A stretch of 64,000 nt of DNA, taken from NCBI RefSeq assembly GCF_947501785.1, contig NZ_CANMXB010000001.1, forward strand, positions 3,662,501 through 3,726,500, in the 5' to 3' direction. The position numbers were made by a program, and so were the translations under genes. The DNA is from an uncultured Litoreibacter sp. Its GTDB lineage: Bacteria; Pseudomonadota; Alphaproteobacteria; Rhodobacterales; Rhodobacteraceae. The notes beneath the pieces are model-generated. The model saw only the letters and a list, made by a program, of their open reading frames with translations. It did not search any database and had not been told where the DNA came from. Shown here piece after piece: positions 50,228-60,183 of this stretch; the first letter of the stretch is position 1; each line of letters begins with the position of its first letter.

Positions 50228-50995
50228 ATGCCGAAGACTGGAAAAATTGCCTTCATGGCCTCGGAAACGCATGTCGCGGAAGACGCGCTGCGGGCGCTGA
50301 AGGCGCGGTACGGGCAGGCCCCGTTGGAGACGGCGGACGTCATCGTGGCCCTGGGCGGCGACGGGTTCATGCTGCAAACCCTGCATGGCACGCAGGCCTC
50401 GGACACGCCGGTTTACGGAATGAACTGCGGCACCGTCGGCTTTTTGATGAATGAATACGCGTTGGAGGGGCTGTCAGAGCGGCTGGACGACGCGGTGGAA
50501 GAGGCGGTGAACCCGCTGCGCATGGTGGCCAAGAAGGCGGATGGGTCCACCTACGAGGCCTTGGCGATCAACGAGGTGTCGCTGCTGCGCGCCGGATCAC
50601 AGGCGGCGCGGTTGCGGATATCCGTCGATGGGCGCGAGCGGATGGACGAGCTGGTCTGCGACGGCGCGCTGGTGTCCACGCCTGCCGGGTCAACCGCCTA
50701 CAACTATTCTGCCCACGGGCCGATCCTGCCGATAGGGTCGGACGTGTTGGCGCTGACGGCCATGTCGGCGTTTCGACCGCGCCGGTGGCGGGGGGCGTTG
50801 CTGCCCAAGTCCGCGCGGGTGCAGTTTGACGTGTTGCAGCCGGAAAAACGGCCAGTGATGGCCGATGCGGATGGGCGGTCGGCGGGCAATGTGCTGTCGG
50901 TGGAGATCACCTCGGACCCGACCGTGACGCACCGCATATTGTTCGACCCCGGCCATGGGCTGGAAGAGCGCCTGATCCGGGAACAATTTGCGTAG
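50228..50995 (+). CDS. nadK: NAD kinase
   Basis: Cytoplasmic enzyme of 255 residues that makes NADP from NAD. The family motifs are '[17 protein letters not shown]' (GGDG), '[14 protein letters not shown]' (NxGxxGFL) and '[20 protein letters not shown]' (TPTGSTAY-like). The chain is shorter than E. coli NadK, as usual in alphaproteobacteria. The ATG at 50228 sits behind AAGGAG at 11-nt spacing. It is divergent from glyA and followed by maeB, whose product uses the NADP made here, though the two have an 79-bp gap. Confidence 0.95.
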   Translation: MPKTGKIAFMASETHVAEDALRALKARYGQAPLETADVIVALGGDGFMLQTLHGTQASDTPVYGMNCGTVGFLMNEYALEGLSERLDDAVEEAVNPLRMVAKKADGSTYEALAINEVSLLRAGSQAARLRISVDGRERMDELVCDGALVSTPAGSTAYNYSAHGPILPIGSDVLALTAMSAFRPRRWRGALLPKSARVQFDVLQPEKRPVMADADGRSAGNVLSVEITSDPTVTHRILFDPGHGLEERLIREQFA

Positions 50996-51074
50996 AGCCT
51001 TTATTTGTTGCGCTATTGTGGAAGAAATCGAGATAGTTTAATATTAAACTACTTTTTGGGATGGAGAATGACAG

Positions 51075-53360
51075 ATGGCCGATGAACGCAAAGAGTCGCA
51101 GAAACAATCGGCCCTAGACTACCATAAATACCCCAAACCCGGGAAGCTGGAGATCCGCGCGACCAAACCTTTGGCCAACGGGCGGGATTTGGCGCGGGCC
51201 TATTCCCCGGGGGTTGCGGAAGCCTGCCTGGAGATCAAGGAAGACGCGGCAACGGCGCGGGACTACACCTCGCGCGGCAATCTGGTGGCGGTGGTCAGCA
51301 ACGGGTCCGCCGTGCTGGGCTTGGGCAATATCGGCGCGCTGGCATCCAAACCGGTGATGGAAGGCAAGGCGGTTCTGTTCAAGAAATTCGCCAATATTGA
51401 CTGTTTCGACATCGAGCTGGACGAAAAAGACCCTGAAAAGCTGGCCGACATCGTCTGCGCGTTGGAGCCGACTTTCGGGGCGATCAACCTTGAAGACATC
51501 AAATCGCCGGACTGCTTCGTGGTCGAAAAACTTTGCCGCGAGCGGATGAACATCCCCGTGTTTCACGATGACCAGCACGGGACCGCGATTGTGGTCTCTG
51601 CGGCGGCGACCAACGCGTTGCGGCTGTGCGACAAAAAGTTTGAAGACATCAAAGTGGTGTCCACCGGCGGCGGCGCGGCGGGGATTGCGTGTTTGAACAT
51701 GCTCGTGACCTTGGGTGTGAAGCGCGAAAACGTGTGGCTTTGCGACATTGCCGGGCTGGTCTACGAGGGCCGGACCGAGGAGATGACGGAGCAGAAGGCG
51801 GACTACGCGCAAGCCACCGACCTGCGCACGCTGGATGACGTGATCGAGGGGGCTGATCTGTTTCTGGGGCTGTCCGGCCCCGGGGTTTTGACGCAGGATC
51901 ATGTGAAGAAGATGGCGGACAAGCCGATCATCTTTGCACTGGCCAACCCGACGCCGGAAATCCTGCCGGATCTCGTGCGGGAGGTGTCCCCGGACGCCAT
52001 AATCGCCACGGGGCGCAGCGATTTTCCCAATCAGGTCAACAACGTGCTGTGTTTCCCGTTCATTTTCCGGGGCGCGTTGGATGTAGGCGCGACCGACATC
52101 AATGACGCCATGAAGATAGGTTGTGTCGAAGGGATCGCCGCCCTGGCGCGGGCCACAACCAGCGCAGAAGCCGCCGCCGCCTATCGCGGCGAAGAGATGC
52201 TGTTTGGGCCCGATTACCTGATCCCGAAACCGTTCGACCCTCGCCTGATGGGGGTCGTGGCTTCCGCCGTGGCGAAAGCGGCCTGCGAGAGCGGGGTCGC
52301 GACGCGGCCGATTGAGGATTTGGACGCCTATAAGGAGGGTTTGGACGCCTCGGTCTTCAAATCGGCCATGATCATGCGGCCCGTCTTCGAGGCCGCCGCG
52401 ACCCAATCGCGACGCATCGTCTTCACCGAAGGCGAAAGCGAACGGGTGATGCGGGCGGCCAACGCGATGTTGGAGGAGACCACGGACAAGCCGATCCTGA
52501 TCGGGCGGCCCCGGGTCATCGAGGCGCGGGCGGAGAAGTTGGGCCTGTCGATCAAGCCCGGCGTCGATTTCGAGCTGGTGAACCCTGAAAAGGACAAACG
52601 CTACCGCGCGTATTGGCAGACCTACCACAAGCTGATGGCGCGCAAGGGGGTCACCCCCGATTTGGCCAAGGCGATCATGCGCACCAACACAACCGCCATC
52701 GGCGCGGTCATGGTACATCGCGACGAGGCGGATTCGCTGATTTGCGGGACGTTTGGGCAATATCTGTGGCACCTCAACTATGTCAGCCAGGTGCTGGGTG
52801 GGGGTGATGAGGCATTGCATCCCGTGGGCGCGTTGTCCCTGATGATCCTGGAAGACGGGCCGCTGTTCATTGCCGATACCCATGTGCATGCCGCCCCCTC
52901 TGCCGAGCAGATTTCTGAGACGGTCTGCGCGGCCGCCCGCCATGTGCGCCGCTTTGGGGTGGAGCCGAAAATTGCGCTCTGCTCGAACTCGCAATTTGGG
53001 AATTTGGATTCGGCCTCTGGACGCCGCATGCGCGAAACCCTCGCCATTCTTGACGGCGCAGAGCGCGATTTTGCGTATGAGGGCGAGATGCATGCGGATG
53101 CCGCTTTGGATGAAACGGTGCGCGCGCGGCTGTTCCCGGATGCCCGCTTTGAGGGGGCTGCGAATGTGCTGGTGTTTGCCAACACGGACGGGGCCTCCGG
53201 CGTGCGCAACATTCTGAAAATGAAGGCTGGCGGGCTGGAAGTGGGGCCCATCCTCATGGGGATGGGCAACAAGGCCCATATCGTCACGCCGTCAATTACC
53301 GCGCGCGGTTTGCTCAACATGTCGGCAATCGCGGGAACGCCCGTGGCCACATACGGTTAG
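51075..53360 (+). CDS. maeB: NADP-dependent malic enzyme with C-terminal phosphotransacetylase-like domain
   Basis: Protein of 761 residues of the MaeB type. The N-terminal malic enzyme part (about 1-430) has '[20 protein letters not shown]', '[20 protein letters not shown]' and the nucleotide motif '[20 protein letters not shown]'. The C-terminal part (about 440-761) is a phosphate acetyltransferase-like domain ('[20 protein letters not shown]' and '[20 protein letters not shown]'), usually regulatory in MaeB. It converts malate to pyruvate, CO2 and NADPH. A GGAG site lies just upstream of the ATG. Confidence 0.96.
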   Translation: MADERKESQKQSALDYHKYPKPGKLEIRATKPLANGRDLARAYSPGVAEACLEIKEDAATARDYTSRGNLVAVVSNGSAVLGLGNIGALASKPVMEGKAVLFKKFANIDCFDIELDEKDPEKLADIVCALEPTFGAINLEDIKSPDCFVVEKLCRERMNIPVFHDDQHGTAIVVSAAATNALRLCDKKFEDIKVVSTGGGAAGIACLNMLVTLGVKRENVWLCDIAGLVYEGRTEEMTEQKADYAQATDLRTLDDVIEGADLFLGLSGPGVLTQDHVKKMADKPIIFALANPTPEILPDLVREVSPDAIIATGRSDFPNQVNNVLCFPFIFRGALDVGATDINDAMKIGCVEGIAALARATTSAEAAAAYRGEEMLFGPDYLIPKPFDPRLMGVVASAVAKAACESGVATRPIEDLDAYKEGLDASVFKSAMIMRPVFEAAATQSRRIVFTEGESERVMRAANAMLEETTDKPILIGRPRVIEARAEKLGLSIKPGVDFELVNPEKDKRYRAYWQTYHKLMARKGVTPDLAKAIMRTNTTAIGAVMVHRDEADSLICGTFGQYLWHLNYVSQVLGGGDEALHPVGALSLMILEDGPLFIADTHVHAAPSAEQISETVCAAARHVRRFGVEPKIALCSNSQFGNLDSASGRRMRETLAILDGAERDFAYEGEMHADAALDETVRARLFPDARFEGAANVLVFANTDGASGVRNILKMKAGGLEVGPILMGMGNKAHIVTPSITARGLLNMSAIAGTPVATYG

Positions 53361-53436
53361 CGTTAACTTCAGCGCAGGGGCTTGCGCGCCGTGTGACGCA
53401 TCGGCAAAACAGGCTTGGTATCGGGGAGGAGCCGCC

Positions 53437-55329
53437 ATGAGTTACGCAGATGTTTACCAATCGTGGAAGAATGATCCCGAGGCCTATTGGATGGCGCAGG
53501 CGGACGCGATTGACTGGGTGACCCCGCCCTCAAAGGCGCTATTTGCCGAGAACGCCCCTTTGTATGAATGGTTCAAGGACGCGCAGGTCAACACCTGCTG
53601 GAACGCCGTGGACCGCCATGTGGAGGCGGGGCGCGGGGATCGAACCGCGATCATTTATGACAGCCCCGTCACGGAAATGGTGCGCCATATTTCTTACGGT
53701 GAGTTGAAGGAACAGGTGGCCTCGCTTGCGGGGGCGCTGACGGCCAAGGGCGTGACAACCGGGGACCGTGTCATCATCTACATGCCGATGGTGCCCGAGG
53801 CGCTGGTCGCCATGCTGGCCTGCGCGCGGATCGGGGCCATTCATTCGGTGGTGTTCGGCGGGTTCGCCTCCAACGAGCTGGCGGTGCGCATCGATGACGC
53901 GACGCCCAAGGCGATCATCGCGGGCTCCTGCGGCATCGAGCCGGGGCGCATTGTGGAGTACAAACCGCTGCTGGACGGCGCGATAGAGCTGGCCCACCAC
54001 AAGCCCGAATTCACGGTTATTTTTCAGCGGGACCAAGCGGTTGCGCCGCTGAAAGCCGGGTTCGACTTTGACTGGGCCGCGCTGCAAAAGGATGCCGCGC
54101 CGGTGGACTGCGTGCCAGTTTCAGGCGACCATCCGGCCTATATTCTGTACACCTCCGGGACCACCGGCGCGCCCAAGGGGGTTGTGCGCCCGACAGCCGG
54201 GCATCTGGTGGCGCTGAACTGGACGATGAAGAACATCTACGATGTGGACCCGGGCGATGTGTTCTGGGCTGCCTCCGACGTGGGCTGGGTCGTGGGCCAC
54301 AGCTACATCTGCTACGCGCCGCTGGTCGCAGGCAACACCACCGTGGTGTTCGAGGGCAAGCCCGTGGGCACACCAGATGCGGGCACGTTCTGGCGGGTCA
54401 TTCAGGACCATAACGTCAAAAGCTTCTTCACCGCGCCGACCGCGTTTCGCGCCGTCAAGCGCGTCGACCCGGATGGGGCGTTCATCAAGAAATACGACCT
54501 GTCGGGGCTGAACACGATCTATCTGGCGGGCGAACGCGCCGACCCCGACACCATCGAATGGATGCAGGACAAGCTTGGCAAACCGGTGCTGGATCATTGG
54601 TGGCAGACGGAAACCGGCTACACCATCGCGGGCAACCCTTGGGGCATTGAGAAGATGCCGGTCAAAATCGGCTCCCCCACCGTGGCGATGCCGGGCTATG
54701 ACGTGCAGATTCTGGATGAGGGCGGCAATGAAATGCCGGCGGGCGAGCTGGGCGCGATTGCCATCAAGCTGCCGCTGCCGCCGGGCACCTTGCCCACGCT
54801 GTGGAACGCGGAGGAGCGGTTCCTGAAAAGCTACCTCAACACCTTCCCCGGCTATTACGAGACCGGTGACGCGGGCATGATTGACGAGGACGGATACCTC
54901 TACATCATGGCGCGCACCGATGACGTGATCAACGTGGCGGGCCACAGGCTTTCGACCGGCGGCATGGAGGAGGTTCTGGCAGGCCATCCTGACGTCGCCG
55001 AATGTGCGGTGATAGGCGTGGCCGATGAGCTGAAAGGCCAGCTGCCGATGGGGTTCCTGTGCCTCAGCAACGGGGTGAACCGGCCGCATGAAGAGATCGT
55101 GGCCGAAGTCATCCAACGCGTGCGTGACCAGATCGGCCCCGTCGCCGCCTTCAAGCTGGCGTTGGTGGTGGACCGTCTGCCCAAGACACGGTCCGGCAAA
55201 ATTCTGCGCGCGACGATGGCGGCGATTGCTGACGGGCGGGACTACAAAATGCCCGCCACCATTGACGACCCGGCCATTTTGGACGAGCTGACCGAGGCGC
55301 TGACGGCTGTAGGTTATCCGCAAGGCTAG
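53437..55329 (+). CDS. prpE: Propionyl-CoA synthetase (PrpE)
   Basis: AMP-forming acyl-CoA synthetase of 630 residues, closest in layout to PrpE. The P-loop is 'ILYTSGTTGAPKGVVRPT', the A5-type motif is 'DHWWQTETGYTIAGNPWGIE', the hinge 'YYETGDAGMIDEDGYLYIMA' and the C-terminal lysine motif 'LPKTRSGKILRATMAAIADG'. The N-terminus ('SYADVYQSWKNDPEAYWMAQ') is of the acetyl/propionyl-CoA synthetase type. The TAG stop overlaps the first bases of an inverted-repeat element. Confidence 0.94.
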   Translation: MSYADVYQSWKNDPEAYWMAQADAIDWVTPPSKALFAENAPLYEWFKDAQVNTCWNAVDRHVEAGRGDRTAIIYDSPVTEMVRHISYGELKEQVASLAGALTAKGVTTGDRVIIYMPMVPEALVAMLACARIGAIHSVVFGGFASNELAVRIDDATPKAIIAGSCGIEPGRIVEYKPLLDGAIELAHHKPEFTVIFQRDQAVAPLKAGFDFDWAALQKDAAPVDCVPVSGDHPAYILYTSGTTGAPKGVVRPTAGHLVALNWTMKNIYDVDPGDVFWAASDVGWVVGHSYICYAPLVAGNTTVVFEGKPVGTPDAGTFWRVIQDHNVKSFFTAPTAFRAVKRVDPDGAFIKKYDLSGLNTIYLAGERADPDTIEWMQDKLGKPVLDHWWQTETGYTIAGNPWGIEKMPVKIGSPTVAMPGYDVQILDEGGNEMPAGELGAIAIKLPLPPGTLPTLWNAEERFLKSYLNTFPGYYETGDAGMIDEDGYLYIMARTDDVINVAGHRLSTGGMEEVLAGHPDVAECAVIGVADELKGQLPMGFLCLSNGVNRPHEEIVAEVIQRVRDQIGPVAAFKLALVVDRLPKTRSGKILRATMAAIADGRDYKMPATIDDPAILDELTEALTAVGYPQG

Positions 55330-55591
55330 GGTCAGGACCCGCTGATACAAGGATGCTGGCGTCAAAACCGCGAGATTTCGGTGGTCTGAGACATGCAGCA
55401 ACGAACGGGTTCATTGCAAATGGCTCATGCCGCTGAAATGAAGCGGTTTTGTCGTCCGTCGGATTCGGCGGATTTTCCCTGTGAGCTGCGTTGCATCCGA
55501 TCTAAATAGAACCACTATTTTTTCTCGGATGCGCCTTGTCACAAGAAAAATCTGCCGAACCAGCAACCTTGGATCAGCGGGTCCTGACCCT
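55328..55591. mobile_element. MITE-like inverted-repeat element between prpE and cdd
   Basis: Near-perfect terminal inverted repeats of 32 bp (55328-55359 and 55560-55591, two mismatches) start AGGGTCAGGACCCGCTGAT. They flank 200 bp with no ORF. Inside are two more pairs: CAAAACCGC (55363-55371) with GCGGTTTTG (55443-55451), and a long imperfect hairpin between about 55460 and 55560 whose arms share TTCGGCGGATTTT/TTCGGCAGATTTTT and GCATCCGA/TCGGATGC. The layout is that of a non-autonomous element or a relic of an insertion sequence. It overlaps the stop codon of prpE. I see no clear target duplication. The rest of the 352-bp gap has only the cdd ribosome-binding site. Confidence 0.7.
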
Positions 55592-55681
55592 CGGCTTCTT
55601 TCTGCTCTAAATATGCATGTCGCGCCATTGCACCTCGGCGCGGCGGGGATCACTATGGGGCAACACCAAAAAGGAGCCCCA

Positions 55682-56068
55682 ATGGACCTCATCGACCACG
55701 CCCGCGCGGTACGCGAAAACGCGCATGCCCCCTATTCCAAGTTCAAGGTTGGCGCTGCGATCAAGACCGCGTCCGGCGCGGTCTTTTCCGGGTGCAATGT
55801 CGAAAACGTGGCCTACCCAGAAGGCACCTGCGCGGAAGCCGGGGCCATTGCCGCCATGTGCGCGGCGGGGGAGTATGAAATTGCCGAGATTGCGGTGATT
55901 GCCGACAGCCCGACGCCGATCCCGCCCTGCGGCGGCTGCCGCCAGAAGATTGCCGAATTTGCCAATGCCGCCGTGCCCGTGACCCTGGGCACCATCGCGG
56001 GCGAGACGCAGGTGACGTCCGTCTCGGCCCTGCTGCCGGGCGCCTTTGACGCGAGCCACATGGCCTGA
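55682..56068 (+). CDS. cdd: Cytidine deaminase
   Basis: Zinc enzyme of 128 residues that deaminates (deoxy)cytidine. The zinc and proton-transfer site is 'PEGTCAEAGAIAAM' (CAE) and 'PCGGCRQKIAEFA' (PCxxC). 'APYSKFKVGAAIKTASGAVF' and 'GCNVENVAYPEG' complete the homotetrameric family pattern. The ATG at 55682 has AAAGGAG upstream; the longer frame runs back into the inverted-repeat element and is not used. It is the first gene of the salvage operon; its TGA overlaps the deoA ATG by one base. Confidence 0.96.
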   Translation: MDLIDHARAVRENAHAPYSKFKVGAAIKTASGAVFSGCNVENVAYPEGTCAEAGAIAAMCAAGEYEIAEIAVIADSPTPIPPCGGCRQKIAEFANAAVPVTLGTIAGETQVTSVSALLPGAFDASHMA

Positions 56069-57378
56069 TGGACGCCCGATCTATCATTGCGAAAGTGCGC
56101 GCGGGCCGGGTCGTTTTGCCGGAGGAAGCCCGCTGGTTTGGCGAGGCGTTGAACACCAGCGCCGTCACCGACGCGCAGGCGGGGGCCTTTGCCATGGCGG
56201 TCTGCCTCAAAGGCATCGGCCCCATGGCGCGCGTGGCGCTGACCGAAGGCATGCGCGATTCCGGGGACGTGTTGAATTGGGACCTGCCCGGGCCCGTGCT
56301 GGACAAACATTCCACCGGCGGCGTGGGGGATCCGGTCTCTCTTGTTCTGGCCCCCGCGCTTGCCGTTTGCGGGGCCTATGTGCCGATGATTTCGGGGCGG
56401 GGCCTGGGCCATACCGGCGGCACGTTAGACAAGCTGGAGGCCATTCCGGGCTATGTCTGCGAGATCGGCCCTCAAAGGTTGGACCATGTGGTGCGCGAGG
56501 TGGGCTGCGCGATTGTTGGGGCCACGGGGCGGGTGGCCCCGTCCGACAAACGGCTATACGCGATACGCGACGTGACCTCGACCGTGGAAAGCGTGGATCT
56601 GATAACCGCCTCAATTCTCAGCAAAAAACTGGCGGCGGGGCTGGGCGGGTTGGTGTTGGACGTCAAAACCGGCTCCGGCGCGTTCATGGAAAAGCTGGAG
56701 GACGCGACCACTTTGGCGCAGGCCTTGGTCGATGCGGCCAACGGCACCGGCTGCGCCACCTCGGCGCTGATCACCGACATGTCACAGCCCTTGGCCAATG
56801 CCGCCGGCAACGCGGTAGAAATCCGCGCGGTTATGGAGGCGCTGACCGTCAAAGGCGCGCAGCGACGGCTGCGCGAAGTTGTGGTCAGCCTTGGTGGCGT
56901 GTTGCTGGCGGACGCCAAGCTTGCCAAGGATGTGGAGAAGGGGGCCGAGATGATCTCGGACGCCATAACCAGCGGCAAAGCGGCGGAGGTGTTCGCCCGC
57001 ATGGTACATGCGATGGGCGGGCCATCCGACTTTGCCGGGAAATGGAGCCGCGTGCTGCCCGAAGCCAACGTGCTGCGGGAGGTGACGCTGGGCAAAACGG
57101 GGTTTGTCAGCGCCATCGACACCCGCGCCTTGGGCGAGGCGGTGGTGCATCTGGGTGGCGGGCGGCTGAAAGACGGCGACCGCATTGACCCGGCGGTCGG
57201 TTTGTCGGCCATTGCGCGGTTGGGCGACAAGGTGGACGCCAAGACGCCCATTGCGATGGTGCATGCCTCGGACGAGCGGCGCGGGGACCGCGCGGTCAAA
57301 GCGGTGCGGCAGGCGTTCAAGCTGGCGGCGAAGGCGCCGGACGCGGCGCCGCTGATCCATGCGCGGGTGCCGGCATGA
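56068..57378 (+). CDS. deoA: Thymidine phosphorylase
   Basis: Enzyme of 436 residues cleaving thymidine/deoxyuridine with phosphate. The family signature is 'SGRGLGHTGGTLDKLEAIPG', with 'DKHSTGGVGDPVSLVLAPAL' and 'KKLAAGLGGLVLDVKTGSGA' as the phosphate and base sites. It starts inside the cdd stop codon and ends 4 bp beyond the deoB start, so the genes are translationally coupled. Feeds deoxyribose-1-phosphate to DeoB. Confidence 0.96.
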   Translation: MDARSIIAKVRAGRVVLPEEARWFGEALNTSAVTDAQAGAFAMAVCLKGIGPMARVALTEGMRDSGDVLNWDLPGPVLDKHSTGGVGDPVSLVLAPALAVCGAYVPMISGRGLGHTGGTLDKLEAIPGYVCEIGPQRLDHVVREVGCAIVGATGRVAPSDKRLYAIRDVTSTVESVDLITASILSKKLAAGLGGLVLDVKTGSGAFMEKLEDATTLAQALVDAANGTGCATSALITDMSQPLANAAGNAVEIRAVMEALTVKGAQRRLREVVVSLGGVLLADAKLAKDVEKGAEMISDAITSGKAAEVFARMVHAMGGPSDFAGKWSRVLPEANVLREVTLGKTGFVSAIDTRALGEAVVHLGGGRLKDGDRIDPAVGLSAIARLGDKVDAKTPIAMVHASDERRGDRAVKAVRQAFKLAAKAPDAAPLIHARVPA

Positions 57379-58508
57379 GGGCGTTTCTGGTCGTACTGGA
57401 TTCCGTAGGCTGCGGCGGCGCGCCTGATGCGGCTGATTTTGGGGATGAAGGGTCCGACACGCTGGGCCATATCCACAAAGCTGTCGGCCTGAAGATGCCC
57501 AACCTCATGCGGTTGGGGTTGGGGCAGGTTATGGGGCTGGGCGGCGCGGCTGACGGGCTGTTTGGCAAGGCCACGGAACATGCGCCGGGCAAGGATACGC
57601 CCACGGGCCATTGGGAACTGGCGGGCGCGCCACCCACTTGGGAGTGGCACTATTTTCCTGACACGGAGCCCGCTTTCCCCAAAGAGATCACCCAGATGGT
57701 GGCGGAGTTTTGCGGCTCGGGCGGCATTTTGGGCAATTGCCACGCCTCGGGCACCGAGATCATCGAACGCCACGGCGCGGAGCATATGCGGACCGGCAAA
57801 CCGATTTGCTACACCTCTGTCGACAGCGTGTTTCAGATCGCGGCGCATGAAGAAAGTTTCGGCTTGGGTAAGCTGTTGGACCTCTGCCGCCACATCGCGC
57901 CTGCCCTGCATGACATGAAGCTGGGCAGGGTGATCGCGCGGCCATTTCTGGGCGAAGGCCCGGCAAATTTCGAGCGCACCAAAAACCGGCGCGATTTCGC
58001 GATGGACAACCCCTCGCAGACCTTGCTGGACTGGGCCACGGCGGAGGGGCGCGCCACCTATGGTATTGGAAAGATTGGCGATATCTTCTCGGGCCGTGGC
58101 ATTGGTGAGAGCCGGAAAGGCACGGATGCAGAGCTGATGGGGCACTTGCACGATCTGGTGCGCGACGCACCTGACGGCAGCCTGACCTTCGCCAATTTCG
58201 TGGAATTCGACACCAAGTTCGGGCACCGGCGTGACCCTGAGGGCTATGCTGGGCATCTGGAATGGTTTGATGGGGCGATTGGGCCGGTGTTGGCCGACAT
58301 GCGCGACGGTGACCTGATGATGTTCACCGCCGACCACGGCAACGACCCGACCTGGCGGGGCACGGATCACACGCGCGAACAGGTGCCGGTGATTGGCGCG
58401 GGCGTTGGGCCGCGCGACATCGGGGAGGTTAATTTTGTCGACGTGGCGGCCTCGGTCGCGGACCATTTGGGGCTGGCGCAACGCGGCCCCGGCAGGAGCT
58501 TTCTATGA
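57375..58508 (+). CDS. deoB: Phosphopentomutase
   Basis: Metal-dependent mutase of 377 residues converting (deoxy)ribose-1-phosphate to the 5-phosphate. The alkaline-phosphatase-fold motifs are 'RAFLVVLDSVGCGGAPDAAD' (metal site), the phospho-Thr region 'GKDTPTGHWELAG' and the C-terminal 'LMMFTADHGNDPTWRGTDHT' with 'REQVPV'. Slightly shorter than the E. coli enzyme. It overlaps deoA and add by 4 bp on each side. Confidence 0.96.
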   Translation: MRAFLVVLDSVGCGGAPDAADFGDEGSDTLGHIHKAVGLKMPNLMRLGLGQVMGLGGAADGLFGKATEHAPGKDTPTGHWELAGAPPTWEWHYFPDTEPAFPKEITQMVAEFCGSGGILGNCHASGTEIIERHGAEHMRTGKPICYTSVDSVFQIAAHEESFGLGKLLDLCRHIAPALHDMKLGRVIARPFLGEGPANFERTKNRRDFAMDNPSQTLLDWATAEGRATYGIGKIGDIFSGRGIGESRKGTDAELMGHLHDLVRDAPDGSLTFANFVEFDTKFGHRRDPEGYAGHLEWFDGAIGPVLADMRDGDLMMFTADHGNDPTWRGTDHTREQVPVIGAGVGPRDIGEVNFVDVAASVADHLGLAQRGPGRSFL

Positions 58509-59491
58509 CCGGTATTCCCAAGGTTGAGCTGCATTTGCATCTGGAAGGCGCGGCCCCGCCCGCGTTCATCCGCGGGCTGGCGCAGGAAAAGGGCGTCAAT
58601 CTGGACGGCGTGTTCAACGAAGACGGGACCTACCGGTTCGAAGATTTCGTGAGCTTCCTGCGCACCTATGAAGCGGCGACCGCCGTGCTGACCGGCCCCG
58701 AAGAATTTCGGCGGTTGACCGAAGCCGTGCTGGAACAATCGGCGGCGGAAGGCGTGATCTACACCGAAGCCTTTATCAGCCCCAATTTTTGCGGCGGCGG
58801 CGATCTGGGCGCGTGGAAAGAATACGTGGCCGCGATGAAAGAGGCGGCGGATGCCGCCGAGCGCGACAGCGGCATCATCATGCGCGGCGTGGTCACCTGC
58901 ATCCGCCATGAAGGGCCGGACGCGGCCAAGCCTGACGCGCTATGCGCGGCGGAAACGATGGGCGATTTCGTCACCGGCTGGGGCATGGGCGGGGACGAGA
59001 GCGTCGGCACGCAGGGCGATTACGCCTACAGTTTCGACATGGCGCGCGAAGCCGGGTTGCGGCTGACCACCCATGCGGGCGAGTGGGGCGGCGCGGCCTC
59101 CGTCTGGCAGGCGGTGCGCGACTTGCGGGTGGAACGCATCGGCCACGGGGTGCAGTGCATTGAGGACCCGGCGTTGGTGGATCATTTGGCGGAGCACGGC
59201 ATCGTGCTGGAGGTCTGCCCGGGGTCCAACGTGGCCTTGGGCGTCTTCCCCGAATGGTCGAAACACCCGATTGAAACGCTGCGCGACAAGGGCGTGCGGG
59301 TGACCGTGTCCACCGATGATCCGCCGTTTTTCCACACCACGCTGCGCCGCGAATATGATATGCTGGCCGACACGTTCGGCTGGGACGAAGAGGTGGTGCG
59401 CGCGGTCAATATTGACGCGGCCAAAGCCGCGTTCTGCGACGACGCGACCCGAGAGAAATTGCTGAAGAAACTGGAGCCCCAAGATGCCTGA
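58505..59491 (+). CDS. add: Adenosine deaminase
   Basis: Zinc enzyme of 328 residues of the amidohydrolase fold. The metal and catalytic residues are visible: HxH in '[11 protein letters not shown]', 'TTHAGEWGG' (His/Glu), '[11 protein letters not shown]' (His) and the Asp pair in '[11 protein letters not shown]'. It turns adenosine into inosine, so it broadens the operon from pyrimidine to purine salvage. It begins 4 bp inside deoB and overlaps upp by 8 bp. Confidence 0.94.
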   Translation: MTGIPKVELHLHLEGAAPPAFIRGLAQEKGVNLDGVFNEDGTYRFEDFVSFLRTYEAATAVLTGPEEFRRLTEAVLEQSAAEGVIYTEAFISPNFCGGGDLGAWKEYVAAMKEAADAAERDSGIIMRGVVTCIRHEGPDAAKPDALCAAETMGDFVTGWGMGGDESVGTQGDYAYSFDMAREAGLRLTTHAGEWGGAASVWQAVRDLRVERIGHGVQCIEDPALVDHLAEHGIVLEVCPGSNVALGVFPEWSKHPIETLRDKGVRVTVSTDDPPFFHTTLRREYDMLADTFGWDEEVVRAVNIDAAKAAFCDDATREKLLKKLEPQDA

Positions 59492-60116
59492 CCACCTGAC
59501 CGTCGTCGACCACCCATTGGTGCAACACAAGCTGTCGCTGATGCGTGAGAAGGGAACGTCGACCGCCGTATTTCGGCAGCTCTTGCGCGAAATCTCGCAG
59601 TTTCTGGCCTATGAGGTGACGCGCGGGCTGGAGATGACCACCAAGCGCATCGAGACCCCGATGGAGCCGATGGACGCGCCCGTCCTTGCGGGGCGCAAGC
59701 TGGCGCTGATCTCGATCCTACGGGCGGGCAACGGGTTGTTGGACGGCATGTTGGAGCTGATCCCATCTGCCCGCGTGGGCTTTGTGGGGCTGTACCGCGA
59801 CGAGGAAACGCTCAAGCCCGTGCAGTATTATTTCAAGGTGCCCGACGCGATGGGCGAACGGATGGTGATCGCCGTGGACCCGATGCTGGCGACGGGGAAT
59901 TCCTCTGTCGCGGCGATTGATTTGCTGAAGGACGCCGGGGCGACCAACATCCGATTCCTGTGCCTGCTGGCCGCGCCCGAGGGCATCGCGCGGATGAAAG
60001 AGGCGCATCCCGACGTCCCGATTGTGACAGCGTCGGTGGATAGCCACTTGAATGACAATGGATATATTGTGCCGGGGCTAGGGGATGCGGGCGACCGCAT
60101 GTTCGGCACAAAATAG
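59484..60116 (+). CDS. upp: Uracil phosphoribosyltransferase
   Basis: Enzyme of 210 residues making UMP from uracil and PRPP. The PRPP loop is '[20 protein letters not shown]', with '[20 protein letters not shown]' and the uracil-binding C-terminus '[20 protein letters not shown]' also present. Last gene of the cdd-deoA-deoB-add-upp operon. No strong terminator follows; a short hairpin at 60161-60177 overlaps the translation start of the next gene. Confidence 0.96.
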   Translation: MPDHLTVVDHPLVQHKLSLMREKGTSTAVFRQLLREISQFLAYEVTRGLEMTTKRIETPMEPMDAPVLAGRKLALISILRAGNGLLDGMLELIPSARVGFVGLYRDEETLKPVQYYFKVPDAMGERMVIAVDPMLATGNSSVAAIDLLKDAGATNIRFLCLLAAPEGIARMKEAHPDVPIVTASVDSHLNDNGYIVPGLGDAGDRMFGTK

Positions 60117-60183
60117 GGTATATCCAGCCTTTACTAAATAGTGGTCGTCGGGCATTCTAACCCCACATTTTGTGGGGATGGAT

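Noticed and set aside
51114-53279. Open frame of 721 residues on the minus strand
   Set aside because: It is exactly antisense to maeB, whose motifs are unambiguous.
56472-58481. Open frame of 669 residues on the minus strand
   Set aside because: It is antisense to deoA and deoB, with composition typical of a shadow frame.
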